Assembly: GCA_045652705.1 (NCBI GenBank)
Contig: JAZRUV010000024.1
Location: 1-37,967, forward strand
Origin: UMGS1649 sp045652705
GTDB taxonomy: Bacteria > Bacillota > Clostridia > TANB77 > CAG-465
Direction: 5' to 3'
DNA: 37,967 nucleotides
Below the pieces are notes generated by a model. That model did no database searches and was not told where the DNA came from. It was given only the letters and a program-made list of their open reading frames with translations. The position numbers were made by a program, and so were the translations under genes. Numbering within the stretch: position 1 is the first letter of the stretch; each line of letters starts with the position of its first letter. Below, piece after piece: positions 1 through 8,450 of the stretch.

Positions 1-1
1 A

Positions 2-880
2 AGACAAAATTTTGGTAAGTCATATACAATATCTAACACATTGGGAACAAATTATTGGGAAGTGGTATTAGATACTACAACAAATATGCCACTTGCAACA
101 CAAGATTCAAAATATGTGACAAGTACAACATTAGCAGAAGTGCAAGCAATGTATGAAAGTGTAAAGGAATATAAAGGCTTTTATATAGCACGTTATGAAG
201 CTGGAATAGATACACAAAGAACAAGCAATACTACTTTAGTAAAAGGTTCAAATGTGTATTCGATGATGGGGAAAATACCATATACATATATACCATGGAC
301 AAAAAATAATAGTACATCAGAAGATACAAATGGAGCAGTAGAGGTAGCAAGAAGTATATATCCAAAAAGTAATACAAATTATGGAGTAGTATCAACATTA
401 ACATATGGAGTGCAGTGGGATAGAACGTTAGCATGGTGGTTGGAAGTAAAAGCAAAAGATGGAAAAGGCAATGAGGTAACAAGTGTAACAGATAGTACAA
501 GTTATGGTAATTACATTGATCACGTAATAGCAGCGGGAGATTTAAATGATGAGGCAAAGTATGCGGTTTATTCTAGTTCGTTAGGTCAATATCAAACAGC
601 AACATCTAGTTCAACAAAGGCTAGTGGAACAAAATGGGCATTGTCTACAGGGGCATTAAAAGTAGCTAGTGTAAACAATATTTATGATATGGCAGGAAAT
701 ATGATGGAATTTTCAATGGAGGGCTACTATTATGATGACAACCGCCGTGTTTCTCGCGGGGGGAACTTCTGCATCAATAGAGGCGATGTAGGCCCTGTTT
801 TTCAGAGGTCGTCTGCCTACCTTATTAGCAGTGCTGTCTACTACTACGGATTTCGCCCGTCACTTTACATAAAGAAGTAG
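2..880 (+). CDS. FGE-sulfatase / C-type-lectin-fold protein, 5' truncated, DGR-type variable C terminus
   Basis: The reading frame is open from base 2 with no stop, so the gene begins before the window; the TTG at 41 is not a convincing start because no ribosome binding site precedes it. About 292 codons are visible. The C-terminal part carries hallmarks of the formylglycine-generating-enzyme (FGE)/C-type lectin fold: YDMAGNMMEFS (like the family's GNVWEW), then VSRGGNF and the terminal YGFRPSLYIKK. In gut Firmicutes such proteins are often surface-exposed ligand binders and can be targets of diversity-generating retroelements. Base composition changes sharply near 735: the last ~140 bases are about 50% G+C against roughly 35% upstream. 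The ligand is unknown and the N-terminal export or anchoring signals are outside the window. The fold call is fairly secure; a cell-surface location is inference. Confidence 0.7.
   Translation, partial: RQNFGKSYTISNTLGTNYWEVVLDTTTNMPLATQDSKYVTSTTLAEVQAMYESVKEYKGFYIARYEAGIDTQRTSNTTLVKGSNVYSMMGKIPYTYIPWTKNNSTSEDTNGAVEVARSIYPKSNTNYGVVSTLTYGVQWDRTLAWWLEVKAKDGKGNEVTSVTDSTSYGNYIDHVIAAGDLNDEAKYAVYSSSLGQYQTATSSSTKASGTKWALSTGALKVASVNNIYDMAGNMMEFSMEGYYYDDNRRVSRGGNFCINRGDVGPVFQRSSAYLISSAVYYYGFRPSLYIKK
742..877 (+). other. Candidate DGR variable region (VR)
   Basis: The final codons of the FGE-like gene contain runs of NNC/NNT codons (TTC TGC ATC AAT, GTT TTT, TAC CTT ATT AGC AGT, GTC TAC TAC TAC). They are interspersed with invariant-looking GGG, GGC, CCT, CGC and CCG codons. 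That is the pattern expected if adenines of AAC/AAT codons in a template repeat were randomised by mutagenic retrohoming. The segment is about 50% G+C, well above its surroundings. A hairpin follows at 900-932, where DGR targets often have one. No template repeat or reverse transcriptase is in the window, so this is an inference from composition and fold. Confidence 0.5.
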
Positions 881-899
881 AACAAATATTAATATTCAA

Positions 900-937
900 C
901 TCGTAATATACAGGTGTTTCTGTATTTACGAGTTTTT
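900..937 (+). terminator. Rho-independent terminator after the FGE-like gene
   Basis: A 13-bp stem (900-913 with 920-932, one bulged T) and a 6-base loop are followed by TTTTT. It ends the upstream gene. If the gene is a DGR target, the same hairpin could serve as the cruciform known to aid homing just downstream of variable regions. Confidence 0.75.
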
Positions 938-982
938 ATTGTGATTTTCTACAGTAAATTGTGACATATTTTTGTAATATAG

Positions 983-1011
983 TTGAAATATTCTGTTTTT
1001 CGTTATATAAT
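983..1011 (+). promoter_or_regulatory. SigA-type promoter for the mre operon
   Basis: TTGAAA (983-988), a 17-base spacer and TATAAT (1006-1011) lie 30 bases before the first start codon. This probably drives DUF4321-radC-mreBCD-mrdA. Confidence 0.7.
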
Positions 1012-1041
1012 CACATCATAAATTACGAAGGAGGAAACAAA

Positions 1042-1287
1042 GTGAAAACAGTTATAAAAGTAATAACAATTTTTGCGGGAATAATACTTGGGGGATATTT
1101 AGGAGAGCTAGCAGTAAGTGTACCAGCATTAAGCTTTTTGGCAGCAGGTAAAGAACTAGGTTTAACTAGTCCTTTAGTACTAGATTTAAACATAATAAAG
1201 CTTAGTTTTGCTTTTACAGTAAAATTAAACATAGCAGGTATCTTAGGCTTTATAGCATCTCTATTTATAGTAAAGAAAGCGCTTTAA
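1042..1287 (+). CDS. DUF4321 family small membrane protein
   Basis: An 81-residue hydrophobic protein starting at GTG 1042, chosen because AAGGAGGA sits at 1028-1035; longer in-frame extensions lack a ribosome binding site. Two hydrophobic segments are visible, roughly residues 4-24 and 57-78, around a short loop rich in small residues. Size, sequence style and position just before radC/mreB match the DUF4321 family, common in Clostridia beside the Maf/RadC/Mre cluster; its function is unknown. It is first in the operon and its TAA abuts the TTG start of radC, suggesting translational coupling. Confidence 0.75.
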   Translation: MKTVIKVITIFAGIILGGYLGELAVSVPALSFLAAGKELGLTSPLVLDLNIIKLSFAFTVKLNIAGILGFIASLFIVKKAL

Positions 1288-2010
1288 TTGAGTAAGTTAA
1301 GTATAAAACAAATACCATTAGAAGATAGACCATATGAGAAGTTTGAAAAATTAGGTGCTGGTTTATTAACAGATGCAGAACTTTTAGCCATAATTATTAA
1401 AAATGGAAGTAAAGGTTTTAATAGTCTAGATATGGCAAGAAGCATTTTGGCCAGTCATAAAAATGGACTTTCAAGTTTTAAATATCTAAAAGAAGCTTCT
1501 CTAGAAGAACTTATGAAAATACAAGGGATTGGGAAAGTAAAAGCTATTCAATTAAAAACTGTAGTAGAATTAGCTGTAAGAATAAATGATGAATTTGATA
1601 AGGAAAAGAAAATAAAAATAACATCGCCACAGGATGTGTTTAGGCTACTTAGAAAAGATTTAGCAGATTTAAAAACTGAGCAAGTCAAAGTAGTAATTTT
1701 AGATAATAAAAACTACGTAAAATCTGTAGTTACAATAAGTAGCGGTGCTACAAATAAAAGTGTAATTTCTGCAAAAGAGGTTTTAAGCGAGCCCATCAAA
1801 CAACTAGCAACGGGCATAATACTTGTGCACAATCATCCTAGTGGTGATACAACGCCTAGTAGACAAGATATATTATTAACACGTAAAATTGCAGATTACT
1901 CAAAGATATTTGATATAGACTTATGTGACCATGTTATAATTGGCAGAACTGGTTATACTAGTTTAAAAGAAACAAATAGTGAAATATTTTTAGGAGGCAA
2001 AATAATATGA
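1288..2010 (+). CDS. radC: RadC family JAB/MPN-domain protein
   Basis: A 240-residue protein, normal for RadC. The N-terminal helical part (about 1-100) includes the UPF0758 signature EDRPYEKFEKLGAGLLTDAE and a helix-hairpin-helix-like stretch (MKIQGIGKVKAIQLK). The C-terminal JAB1/MPN metalloprotease-like domain has the zinc site H181-N-H183-P-S-G-D187 with D194 following. The name radC is historical; a DNA-repair role is disputed and the biochemical function is unknown. The start is TTG immediately after the DUF4321 stop with only a weak ribosome binding site, so translation is probably coupled. It overlaps mreB by four bases (ATGA). This radC-mreB order is typical of Firmicutes. Confidence 0.93.
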   Translation: MSKLSIKQIPLEDRPYEKFEKLGAGLLTDAELLAIIIKNGSKGFNSLDMARSILASHKNGLSSFKYLKEASLEELMKIQGIGKVKAIQLKTVVELAVRINDEFDKEKKIKITSPQDVFRLLRKDLADLKTEQVKVVILDNKNYVKSVVTISSGATNKSVISAKEVLSEPIKQLATGIILVHNHPSGDTTPSRQDILLTRKIADYSKIFDIDLCDHVIIGRTGYTSLKETNSEIFLGGKII

Positions 2011-3023
2011 AACTAATGGCAAAAGATATAGGTATAGATTTAGGAACATCAACAACACTTGTATATGTTAAAGGAGCTGGCGTAGTATTAAATGAACCTA
2101 CTGTTGTAGCAATTAACGATATTACTGGAGAGGTTTTGGCTGTTGGTAGTGTTGCAAAAGAGATGCTTGGGCGTACCCCAGATAACATAGTTGCTGTAAA
2201 GCCTTTAAAAGGTGGGGTAATTGCAAATTTTTACGGTACACGTATGATGTTAGAAGAATTTATATCTAAAGCCGTAAAGAAAAGTATGATAAGTAAGCCT
2301 AGAGTTGTAATTTGTGTCCCTTCTGGAATAACAGATGTTGAAGCAATGGCAGTAGAACAAGTAGCCAATGATGCTGGTGCAAAAGAAGTATATATTATGG
2401 AAGAAGCTATGGCTGCAGCAATAGGAGCGGGGATAAAAGTAGACAGTCCAGAAGGTTCTATGATAGTAGATGTTGGTGGAGGGACTACAGAAGTTGCTGT
2501 TATATCTTTAGGTGGCATAGTGGCATCAAATGCTATTAGACTTGCAGGGGATAACCTGGACCATGACATAATTGAATATATTAAAGATAAATATAACGTA
2601 ATAATTGGGGAAAATATTGCAGAAGAAATAAAGAATACAATAGGGGCAGCTTTCTCATCTATGACAGAAGAAAGAATGCAAGTAAAGGGTAGAAATTTAT
2701 CTACAGGTTTACCAGACACAATAACTGTAACAACATCTGACATAGAAAAAGCAATGAGTAAAATACTAGAAGAAATAGTAAAGACAATAAACTTAACTTT
2801 AGAGAAAACACCACCAGAACTTGCATCAGATATAATGGAAAGAGGAATAATAATTTGTGGAGGAGGAGCTTATATAAAAAACATAGATAGATATATAAGT
2901 GATAAAGTAGGCATTCCAGTTATAATCGCCAACCATCCATTAGAGTGCGTTGTAAGAGGAGCAGGCAGTGCACTTTCAAATATAGAGGTATTAAAAAAAG
3001 CAAATAAGACTAGAAGAAGATAG
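2007..3023 (+). CDS. mreB: Rod-shape determining protein MreB
   Basis: A bacterial actin of 338 residues, the usual length. It polymerises under the membrane and directs lateral wall synthesis together with MreC, MreD, RodA and PBP2. Visible motifs are phosphate-1 (IGIDLGTSTTLVY), phosphate-2 (DVGGGTTEVAVISLGG) and the adenosine-site segment MERGIIICGGGAYIKNID. ATG 2007 is preferred over the ATG at 2016 because AGGAGG at 1992-1997 is optimally spaced from it. The gene overlaps the end of radC and is followed 11 bases later by mreC, so it lies inside the operon. Confidence 0.97.
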   Translation: MKLMAKDIGIDLGTSTTLVYVKGAGVVLNEPTVVAINDITGEVLAVGSVAKEMLGRTPDNIVAVKPLKGGVIANFYGTRMMLEEFISKAVKKSMISKPRVVICVPSGITDVEAMAVEQVANDAGAKEVYIMEEAMAAAIGAGIKVDSPEGSMIVDVGGGTTEVAVISLGGIVASNAIRLAGDNLDHDIIEYIKDKYNVIIGENIAEEIKNTIGAAFSSMTEERMQVKGRNLSTGLPDTITVTTSDIEKAMSKILEEIVKTINLTLEKTPPELASDIMERGIIICGGGAYIKNIDRYISDKVGIPVIIANHPLECVVRGAGSALSNIEVLKKANKTRRR

Positions 3024-3034
3024 GAGTAATTCTT

Positions 3035-3868
3035 ATGAATTATATGGCTAGAAAAAAGAGAAGAAAAAATAACAAAATAGTAATTGGTATAATTATTGTC
3101 GTAGGCATAACTATATCAATTTATTTGCTGTCTCTTGTTAATATTCCAATACTGTCTTCGGTATCTTCTAAAATTGTCTATGGTATAGATACAGCGTTTA
3201 GTAGCATTGGAGGCGTCATTACACAGGGAACCTCGTATTTTGGCAATACCAAAAAGCTAAATGAAAGGATAGATTTATTAGAACAAGAATTAGAACAAAC
3301 TAAAATTGCTATGCAACAAGTTAGTGTATTGCAAACAGAAAATGAGGACTTAAAACACCTTTTAAATATAAAAGAAGAATACAATCATTTTGAAAAAGTA
3401 TATGCTAATGTTATAACCAGAGGATTAGACAATTGGAATGAAATTTTTGTTATAAACAAGGGAACAAGACACGGTATAAAAGAAAAACAAACAGTAATTG
3501 CTGCAGATGGCCTTGTGGGGTATGTGTCTGAAGCCAATGAATACACGAGTACAGTTACTACAATTTTAGATACAACTAGTGCTGTAAGCGTAAAAATTTC
3601 TAATATAAACAAGCTAGCGCTAGTTAAAGGAGAATATTCATTAAAGGATAAAGGACAGTTAAAATTGGTAAATATACCTATAGATACAGAGCTTTCTGTG
3701 GGCGAAACAATATATTCGTCAGGAATAGGAGAATTATATAAAAAAGGAATACCTATTGGAACTATACTAGAAGTTGTAAATAAGAAAAACAATATAGACA
3801 GATACGCAATTGTAGATGTATTTGTAGACATTGAATCTTTAGATATGGTAGGAATAATTATAAAATAG
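3035..3868 (+). CDS. mreC: Rod-shape determining protein MreC
   Basis: A 277-residue bitopic membrane protein. A basic N terminus (ARKKRRKNNK) precedes one transmembrane helix (about 15-36), then a coiled coil (about 73-112, NERIDLLEQELEQTK), then the paired beta-barrel domains of the MreC extracytoplasmic region (for example VINKGTRHGIKEKQTVI and DGLVGYVSEA). It links MreB filaments to extracellular synthases. ATG 3035 has GGAG at 3023-3026, eight bases upstream. It sits between mreB and mreD as in most rod-shaped bacteria. Confidence 0.95.
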   Translation: MNYMARKKRRKNNKIVIGIIIVVGITISIYLLSLVNIPILSSVSSKIVYGIDTAFSSIGGVITQGTSYFGNTKKLNERIDLLEQELEQTKIAMQQVSVLQTENEDLKHLLNIKEEYNHFEKVYANVITRGLDNWNEIFVINKGTRHGIKEKQTVIAADGLVGYVSEANEYTSTVTTILDTTSAVSVKISNINKLALVKGEYSLKDKGQLKLVNIPIDTELSVGETIYSSGIGELYKKGIPIGTILEVVNKKNNIDRYAIVDVFVDIESLDMVGIIIK

Positions 3869-3876
3869 GAGACAAG

Positions 3877-4374
3877 ATGGGTAAAAAATTTTTAAAAGTG
3901 ATATTAAAGACAATTATAGTAATTCTAGCGTATGTAGTTCAAATATATGTTTTAAATAATATTACATTTTTCGGCGTAAAAGCAGATTTATGTTTAGTTA
4001 CAGTAGTAATTGTGGTATTGACTCAAAGCGGCTACTCGCAATATGTAGTTGCTGGCATATGTGGTATTGCATCAGATATCTTGTTTTACGATACTGTGTG
4101 CAAATACTTAATAATTTATATAATAGTTGTAAGCATACTTGATGGACTTAAAAAAATGTACAAGCAAGATAGTAAATTATCCATAATTATATTTACTACG
4201 GTAGGGGTTATTGCTAGTGAAATTTTAATGTTAGTATTTTTTATAATAGAAAATTATGAATTAGTAAATATTATATATTTTATATTAAATGTTTTAAAAC
4301 AATGTGTTGTAAATATATGCTTGGCTTTTGGAATTTATTTAGCGTTTAGAATATGTGGTAAAGAAGGAGACTAA
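3877..4374 (+). CDS. mreD: Rod-shape determining protein MreD
   Basis: A 165-residue, very hydrophobic protein with about five predicted membrane segments (starting LKVILKTIIVILAYVVQIYV), matching MreD in length and topology. Sequence conservation in MreD is low, so the call leans on its place directly between mreC and the PBP2 gene. GGAGA precedes the ATG. MreD is a membrane partner of MreC and the elongation machinery. Confidence 0.88.
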   Translation: MGKKFLKVILKTIIVILAYVVQIYVLNNITFFGVKADLCLVTVVIVVLTQSGYSQYVVAGICGIASDILFYDTVCKYLIIYIIVVSILDGLKKMYKQDSKLSIIIFTTVGVIASEILMLVFFIIENYELVNIIYFILNVLKQCVVNICLAFGIYLAFRICGKEGD

Positions 4375-4382
4375 GTTAACAA

Positions 4383-6473
4383 GTGAGAAGAATAAAAGAA
4401 TTTTTTAACAACAGAATATTAGTTATCAAGTTCGTACTTATTCTAGTAGGAGCCGTTATCTTGTGCCGCCTTGTAGATCTCCAATTAATAAATGGTAACA
4501 TGTATAAAGAACAGTCGGAAAAAAAGATGCTAAGAGAAACTGTTATAGAGGCTCCTAGAGGCGAAATATATGATAGAAACGGCATAATACTTGCCACAAA
4601 TAAATTGGCATATGATGTAGTTATATATAAGGTGGGACTTGCAAACGATGAGTTAAATCAAATGCTCCATAAAGTTATAAATATATTAGAGAAAAATAAT
4701 GATGAGCTATACACTTCATTTCCTATGGATAGCTTAAAAGAAGGTTTTTATAGTACTGAACAGAGAGAAAATGTGTGTGAAATATATGGTATAGAGACAA
4801 GTTTAACAGATGACCAAATAATAGAATATATATATGATAAATATGGATTAAATGATACAAAATTAAAGGATAATGAAAAATTTCAAGTGGCAAAGATAAG
4901 ATACGAACTTGCAACAAATGTATTTACACTTTTTAGAAGTGTAACTTTGGCAAAAGATGTTTCTTATGAAACAATGGCAATTATTGAAGAGTCAAAAGAA
5001 AAATTGCCGGGAATAGAGATTAATGTAAATTCTAAAAGATATTATCCAAACGGAACTTTGGCTTCACATCTGTTAGGATATGTTAGTAGTATAAATAGTG
5101 AAGAATATGAAAGCCTTAAGGACCAGGGCTATTTATATAATAGCAACATAGGTAAAATGGGCTTAGAGACTACTTTAGAGAAATATCTAAAGGGAGATAA
5201 TGGAATAAAAAGGACTGAAGTAGATGCTGAAGGCCAAAGAGCTGCAGAGTATACATATAAAGAGGCTACATCTGGAAACAATGTGACATTAACAATAGAT
5301 TATAGATTGCAAAATATTGCTGAGAAAAATCTAAAAAAGGTTATAAACAACATTGCAACAGGAGCAAAAGGATATGTGAAACAGGCGGGAGCAAATGCAG
5401 GAGCGGTAGTAGCCTTAGATGTAAACAGTGGAGACGTTTTAGCAATGGCAAGTTACCCCACTTTTGATCCTAATGATTTTGTATCTGGAATAAAATATAG
5501 TAAGTGGAAAAAAATAAGCCAAGATACAACTAAACCTATGTTTAATAGAGTAATTTCAGGTACTTATTCACCGGGCTCTACATTTAAGATGCTAAGTGCT
5601 TTAGCAGGCTTAAATAGCGAGGTAGTAACAATAAACGAAAAGATAAAAGATAATGGCAGGTATGAACATGGCAATCATCCAATGTGTTGGGTGTATTCAT
5701 ATTATGGTAGAACACACGGTTATATAAATGTAACGGATGCTATAAAAGTATCTTGTAATTGCTATTTTTACGAAGTTGGAAGAAGAATGGGAATAGATAA
5801 TCTTGTAAAGTATGCAAAAATGTTTGGGTTAGGTCAAAAAACAGGGATAGAACTATATGGCGAAGTTAGTGGTATTGTGGCAGGAGACAACAAAGAAATT
5901 GATTGGTATCTAGGAGATACATTATCTGCAGTTATAGGTCAATCATATAATTCATATACTCCTATACAACTTGCAAATTATATTTCTACGTTAGCCAACG
6001 GTGGTAAGTTAAATAAAGTATCTATAGTAAAAGATGTTACAAACAATGAATATGAGACTATATCTAAACAAGAAATTACAAATTATTTTGAAGAAATAAC
6101 TGGATATGAATTTGTATCAACAAAATTAGAACTTAATAAAAAACATGTAGATGCTGTAGTAGAAGGTATGAAGTCTGTTACATCTGAACAAGGAGGGACT
6201 TCATATATTGTATTTAAAAACTCAGATATAGAGGTAGCAGGAAAGACTGGTACAGCGCAAGTATCTTCAGGAACGCCTAACGGAATATTTGTAGGATTTG
6301 CACCAATAGAAAATCCACAAATAGCTGTAGTAGCTATTGTAGAACATGGTGATTCTGGATCGGCTGTTGCTAATATAGTAAAACCTATTTTAGAAGAGTA
6401 TTTTAATATTTCAAAAGATGGAAATAATAATAATGAAATCATAGACATATTAACACAAAATATAACGTATTAA
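4383..6473 (+). CDS. mrdA: Penicillin-binding protein 2 (class B transpeptidase)
   Basis: A 696-residue class B PBP that cross-links peptidoglycan during elongation with RodA. It has a short cytoplasmic tail, one transmembrane helix (about 12-32, VIKFVLILVGAVILCRLVDL), the PBP dimerisation/pedestal domain starting at EAPRGEIYDRNG, and the transpeptidase domain. The catalytic motifs are complete: S399-T-F-K402 (SPGSTFK), S457-C-N and K621-T-G (KTGTAQ). The start is GTG 4383 with AAGGAGA at 4364-4370, spacing a little long. It is the last gene of the mre operon; a 17-bp hairpin follows the stop. Confidence 0.94.
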   Translation: MRRIKEFFNNRILVIKFVLILVGAVILCRLVDLQLINGNMYKEQSEKKMLRETVIEAPRGEIYDRNGIILATNKLAYDVVIYKVGLANDELNQMLHKVINILEKNNDELYTSFPMDSLKEGFYSTEQRENVCEIYGIETSLTDDQIIEYIYDKYGLNDTKLKDNEKFQVAKIRYELATNVFTLFRSVTLAKDVSYETMAIIEESKEKLPGIEINVNSKRYYPNGTLASHLLGYVSSINSEEYESLKDQGYLYNSNIGKMGLETTLEKYLKGDNGIKRTEVDAEGQRAAEYTYKEATSGNNVTLTIDYRLQNIAEKNLKKVINNIATGAKGYVKQAGANAGAVVALDVNSGDVLAMASYPTFDPNDFVSGIKYSKWKKISQDTTKPMFNRVISGTYSPGSTFKMLSALAGLNSEVVTINEKIKDNGRYEHGNHPMCWVYSYYGRTHGYINVTDAIKVSCNCYFYEVGRRMGIDNLVKYAKMFGLGQKTGIELYGEVSGIVAGDNKEIDWYLGDTLSAVIGQSYNSYTPIQLANYISTLANGGKLNKVSIVKDVTNNEYETISKQEITNYFEEITGYEFVSTKLELNKKHVDAVVEGMKSVTSEQGGTSYIVFKNSDIEVAGKTGTAQVSSGTPNGIFVGFAPIENPQIAVVAIVEHGDSGSAVANIVKPILEEYFNISKDGNNNNEIIDILTQNITY

Positions 6474-6475
6474 GG

Positions 6476-6517
6476 TATAGCTGGCCGTTTATCAAAACAT
6501 ATAAACGGCCAGCTATA
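6476..6517. terminator. Strong 17-bp hairpin after mrdA
   Basis: A perfect 17-bp stem (6476-6492 with 6501-6517) with an 8-base loop begins three bases after the mrdA stop. It lacks a clear T-run, so it may terminate imperfectly or protect the 3' end of the mre transcript. Confidence 0.55.
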
Positions 6518-6554
6518 ATTATGTCTAAAACGTAAATTTGCCATGATTAATTTG

Positions 6555-6583
6555 TTGACTTCTAAAAACATATGTGATAACAT
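6555..6583 (+). promoter_or_regulatory. Possible promoter for the coiled-coil gene
   Basis: TTGACT (6555-6560), a 17-base spacer and TAACAT (6578-6583). The -10 is weak, but the spacing and place (about 40 bases before the start codon) fit. Confidence 0.4.
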
Positions 6584-6623
6584 TTTATTTGAGGTTATAG
6601 TGCAAATTTGCGTGGGGGTTATT

Positions 6624-8435
6624 ATGGAAAAAATAAAGGATATAAAAGATTTAGAAGCACAGTTGGATAAATTAAAAGAAGAACTTAACAAAACTAGACT
6701 TTTAGATGATGACGAAATAGAAGAATACAAAAATCTTTCTGATGAACAAAAAAGAGAAAAGTACACTGAGCAAGAATGCGAAGCGGCGGATAAATATATA
6801 AAGTTGTCAGATGAGGAAAATGAAAAACGTGAGCAAATAGAAGCTAAAGCTATTGAAGCGTTTGATACGGTATCAGATGAGATTAAGGCGTTAGAAGATG
6901 AAGTAGATAAAAACGATAAGGAAATACAAATGCTAGAAGCTGAAATTAAAGATATAAAATCTCAAATAGAACTCAAAGAACAAGCGTTAAAAGATTTGGA
7001 AGCAAAAGGAGATTATGACCAAGCAGAGTATGATAGTCTAACTAAAGAAATAGAAGCATTGAAATTAAAGTTAGATGAAAAAACAAAGTTATATGGGGAA
7101 AGGACAGAAGTTAATAATAAAGCTAAAGAAAAGCTGGAAAAACTAAATAAGGAAAAACAACAATTATTAGAAGATTATGGAGATATTATTGAGCCACATT
7201 TAGAAATTAAGCTTGCTAATATACAAGAAAAATGGGACGCTAAAAGAGAACAAGTACAAGTAAAAATGAAAAGATTGGCTGCTATAAAGGAAAGTAAAGA
7301 GTATAAAGATGGCGATGAAAATGCTTTAAAAGAAGCAAAAGACTTAGATAGAGAAATTGCATATGGGGTCCTTGAAAAAGATGAACTTTCAAGCCAGTTG
7401 ACAGAAATGAGAAAAACTTTAAATGAAATAGAAGGCAGAGAAGTCTCAGATGTAAAACATGAAAGTCTATCTAAACGTATTAAAGATGCTCAAGCAAGGT
7501 TAGCCATAGAGGAAGAAAATCCAACGGAACAACAAGCTGAAAATGAACAACTAGAGCAAAACCCTGATGCTGAAGCTAGCGGGGCGGATAAAAAGACTAA
7601 AAAGGATGAGCCTAAAGAAAAAGAAAAAAGAGGGCAGCAAGGAAATAAAGCTAAAACGTATGCTAGTGGAGATGGTGTGATTGCACCAGTTGCTGAAGCA
7701 GAAACTAATAAAGAGAAAGAAGATAAAAAAGATAAAGAGGACGAACAAGCCAAAGATTATAAAAAAACTTTTAATGCTTTATATGATAAAGCAAGAAAAG
7801 GAACATTGTCTGGCAAAGATTTTGATGAACTAGCAGAAATAATGAAAGACCCTGCTAATTATGATAAATATGGAATAACAACGGGCGTTATCTTTAACAA
7901 ATCAAAATCTGCATTGATTGCTATAGCAAAAATCGTGGGTGATACTAATACATTATCTAAGGAAGCAAGAGAAAAGCTAGGATTGCCAGTTGAGAAGCCA
8001 AATAAAGAAAATGGACTAATGTCAAGAGTTGAACTGATGGAATGGAAAGGCCTAAAAAAACTTTTGGCTAATCCAGATAAGAAGATAGCAGCAGAAGAAC
8101 AATTTAAAAAAGTTGTAGCTTTGGACAGAGAAACTTTGACAAAAGAGCAACAAGAAGTTTGGGATAAAGCACAGGCACATTTAAGCAAATATTCTGTTTT
8201 AAGAGGAGCGCTTACTGCGTATAATGAGGTGTCTCAGCAAAGGTTACAAAAAAACAAATGGTGGTTTAGTAGAACAAGTAGGGCGAAATCACCAAAGTTA
8301 CCGGCGTCAGCCAGTCCACTCACACCGGTTAAACCTACGGGTATGGACTTTGCGGGTAAAGTAAATGAAGTAATAGATGATAGTACTATCCCACCACGTT
8401 CTACAACGATAGATGAGAAAGGGATACAAAAGTAA
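6624..8435 (+). CDS. Large coiled-coil cytoplasmic protein, function unknown
   Basis: A 603-residue protein that I do not recognise. ATG 6624 is chosen because GGGGG at 6614-6618 precedes it; an earlier in-frame ATG at 6543 has no ribosome binding site. Residues 1 to about 300 are a highly charged, heptad-rich coiled coil (LEAQLDKLKEELNK, LEAEIKDIKSQIELKEQALK). A low-complexity acidic/lysine linker follows (about 315-390), then a helical region (YKKTFNALYDKARKGTLSGK onward) and a Pro/Ser/Thr-rich tail. There is no signal peptide or membrane segment. It sits 15 bases before the fabG-like gene and probably shares its transcript. A cytoskeletal, scaffold or secreted-effector role is possible but nothing here decides. 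Confidence 0.75.
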   Translation: MEKIKDIKDLEAQLDKLKEELNKTRLLDDDEIEEYKNLSDEQKREKYTEQECEAADKYIKLSDEENEKREQIEAKAIEAFDTVSDEIKALEDEVDKNDKEIQMLEAEIKDIKSQIELKEQALKDLEAKGDYDQAEYDSLTKEIEALKLKLDEKTKLYGERTEVNNKAKEKLEKLNKEKQQLLEDYGDIIEPHLEIKLANIQEKWDAKREQVQVKMKRLAAIKESKEYKDGDENALKEAKDLDREIAYGVLEKDELSSQLTEMRKTLNEIEGREVSDVKHESLSKRIKDAQARLAIEEENPTEQQAENEQLEQNPDAEASGADKKTKKDEPKEKEKRGQQGNKAKTYASGDGVIAPVAEAETNKEKEDKKDKEDEQAKDYKKTFNALYDKARKGTLSGKDFDELAEIMKDPANYDKYGITTGVIFNKSKSALIAIAKIVGDTNTLSKEAREKLGLPVEKPNKENGLMSRVELMEWKGLKKLLANPDKKIAAEEQFKKVVALDRETLTKEQQEVWDKAQAHLSKYSVLRGALTAYNEVSQQRLQKNKWWFSRTSRAKSPKLPASASPLTPVKPTGMDFAGKVNEVIDDSTIPPRSTTIDEKGIQK

Positions 8436-8450
8436 CATGGAGGTAAACAA

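Noticed and set aside
6543..6623. Upstream extension of the coiled-coil protein
   Set aside because: No ribosome binding site before ATG 6543, and the region contains the likely promoter.
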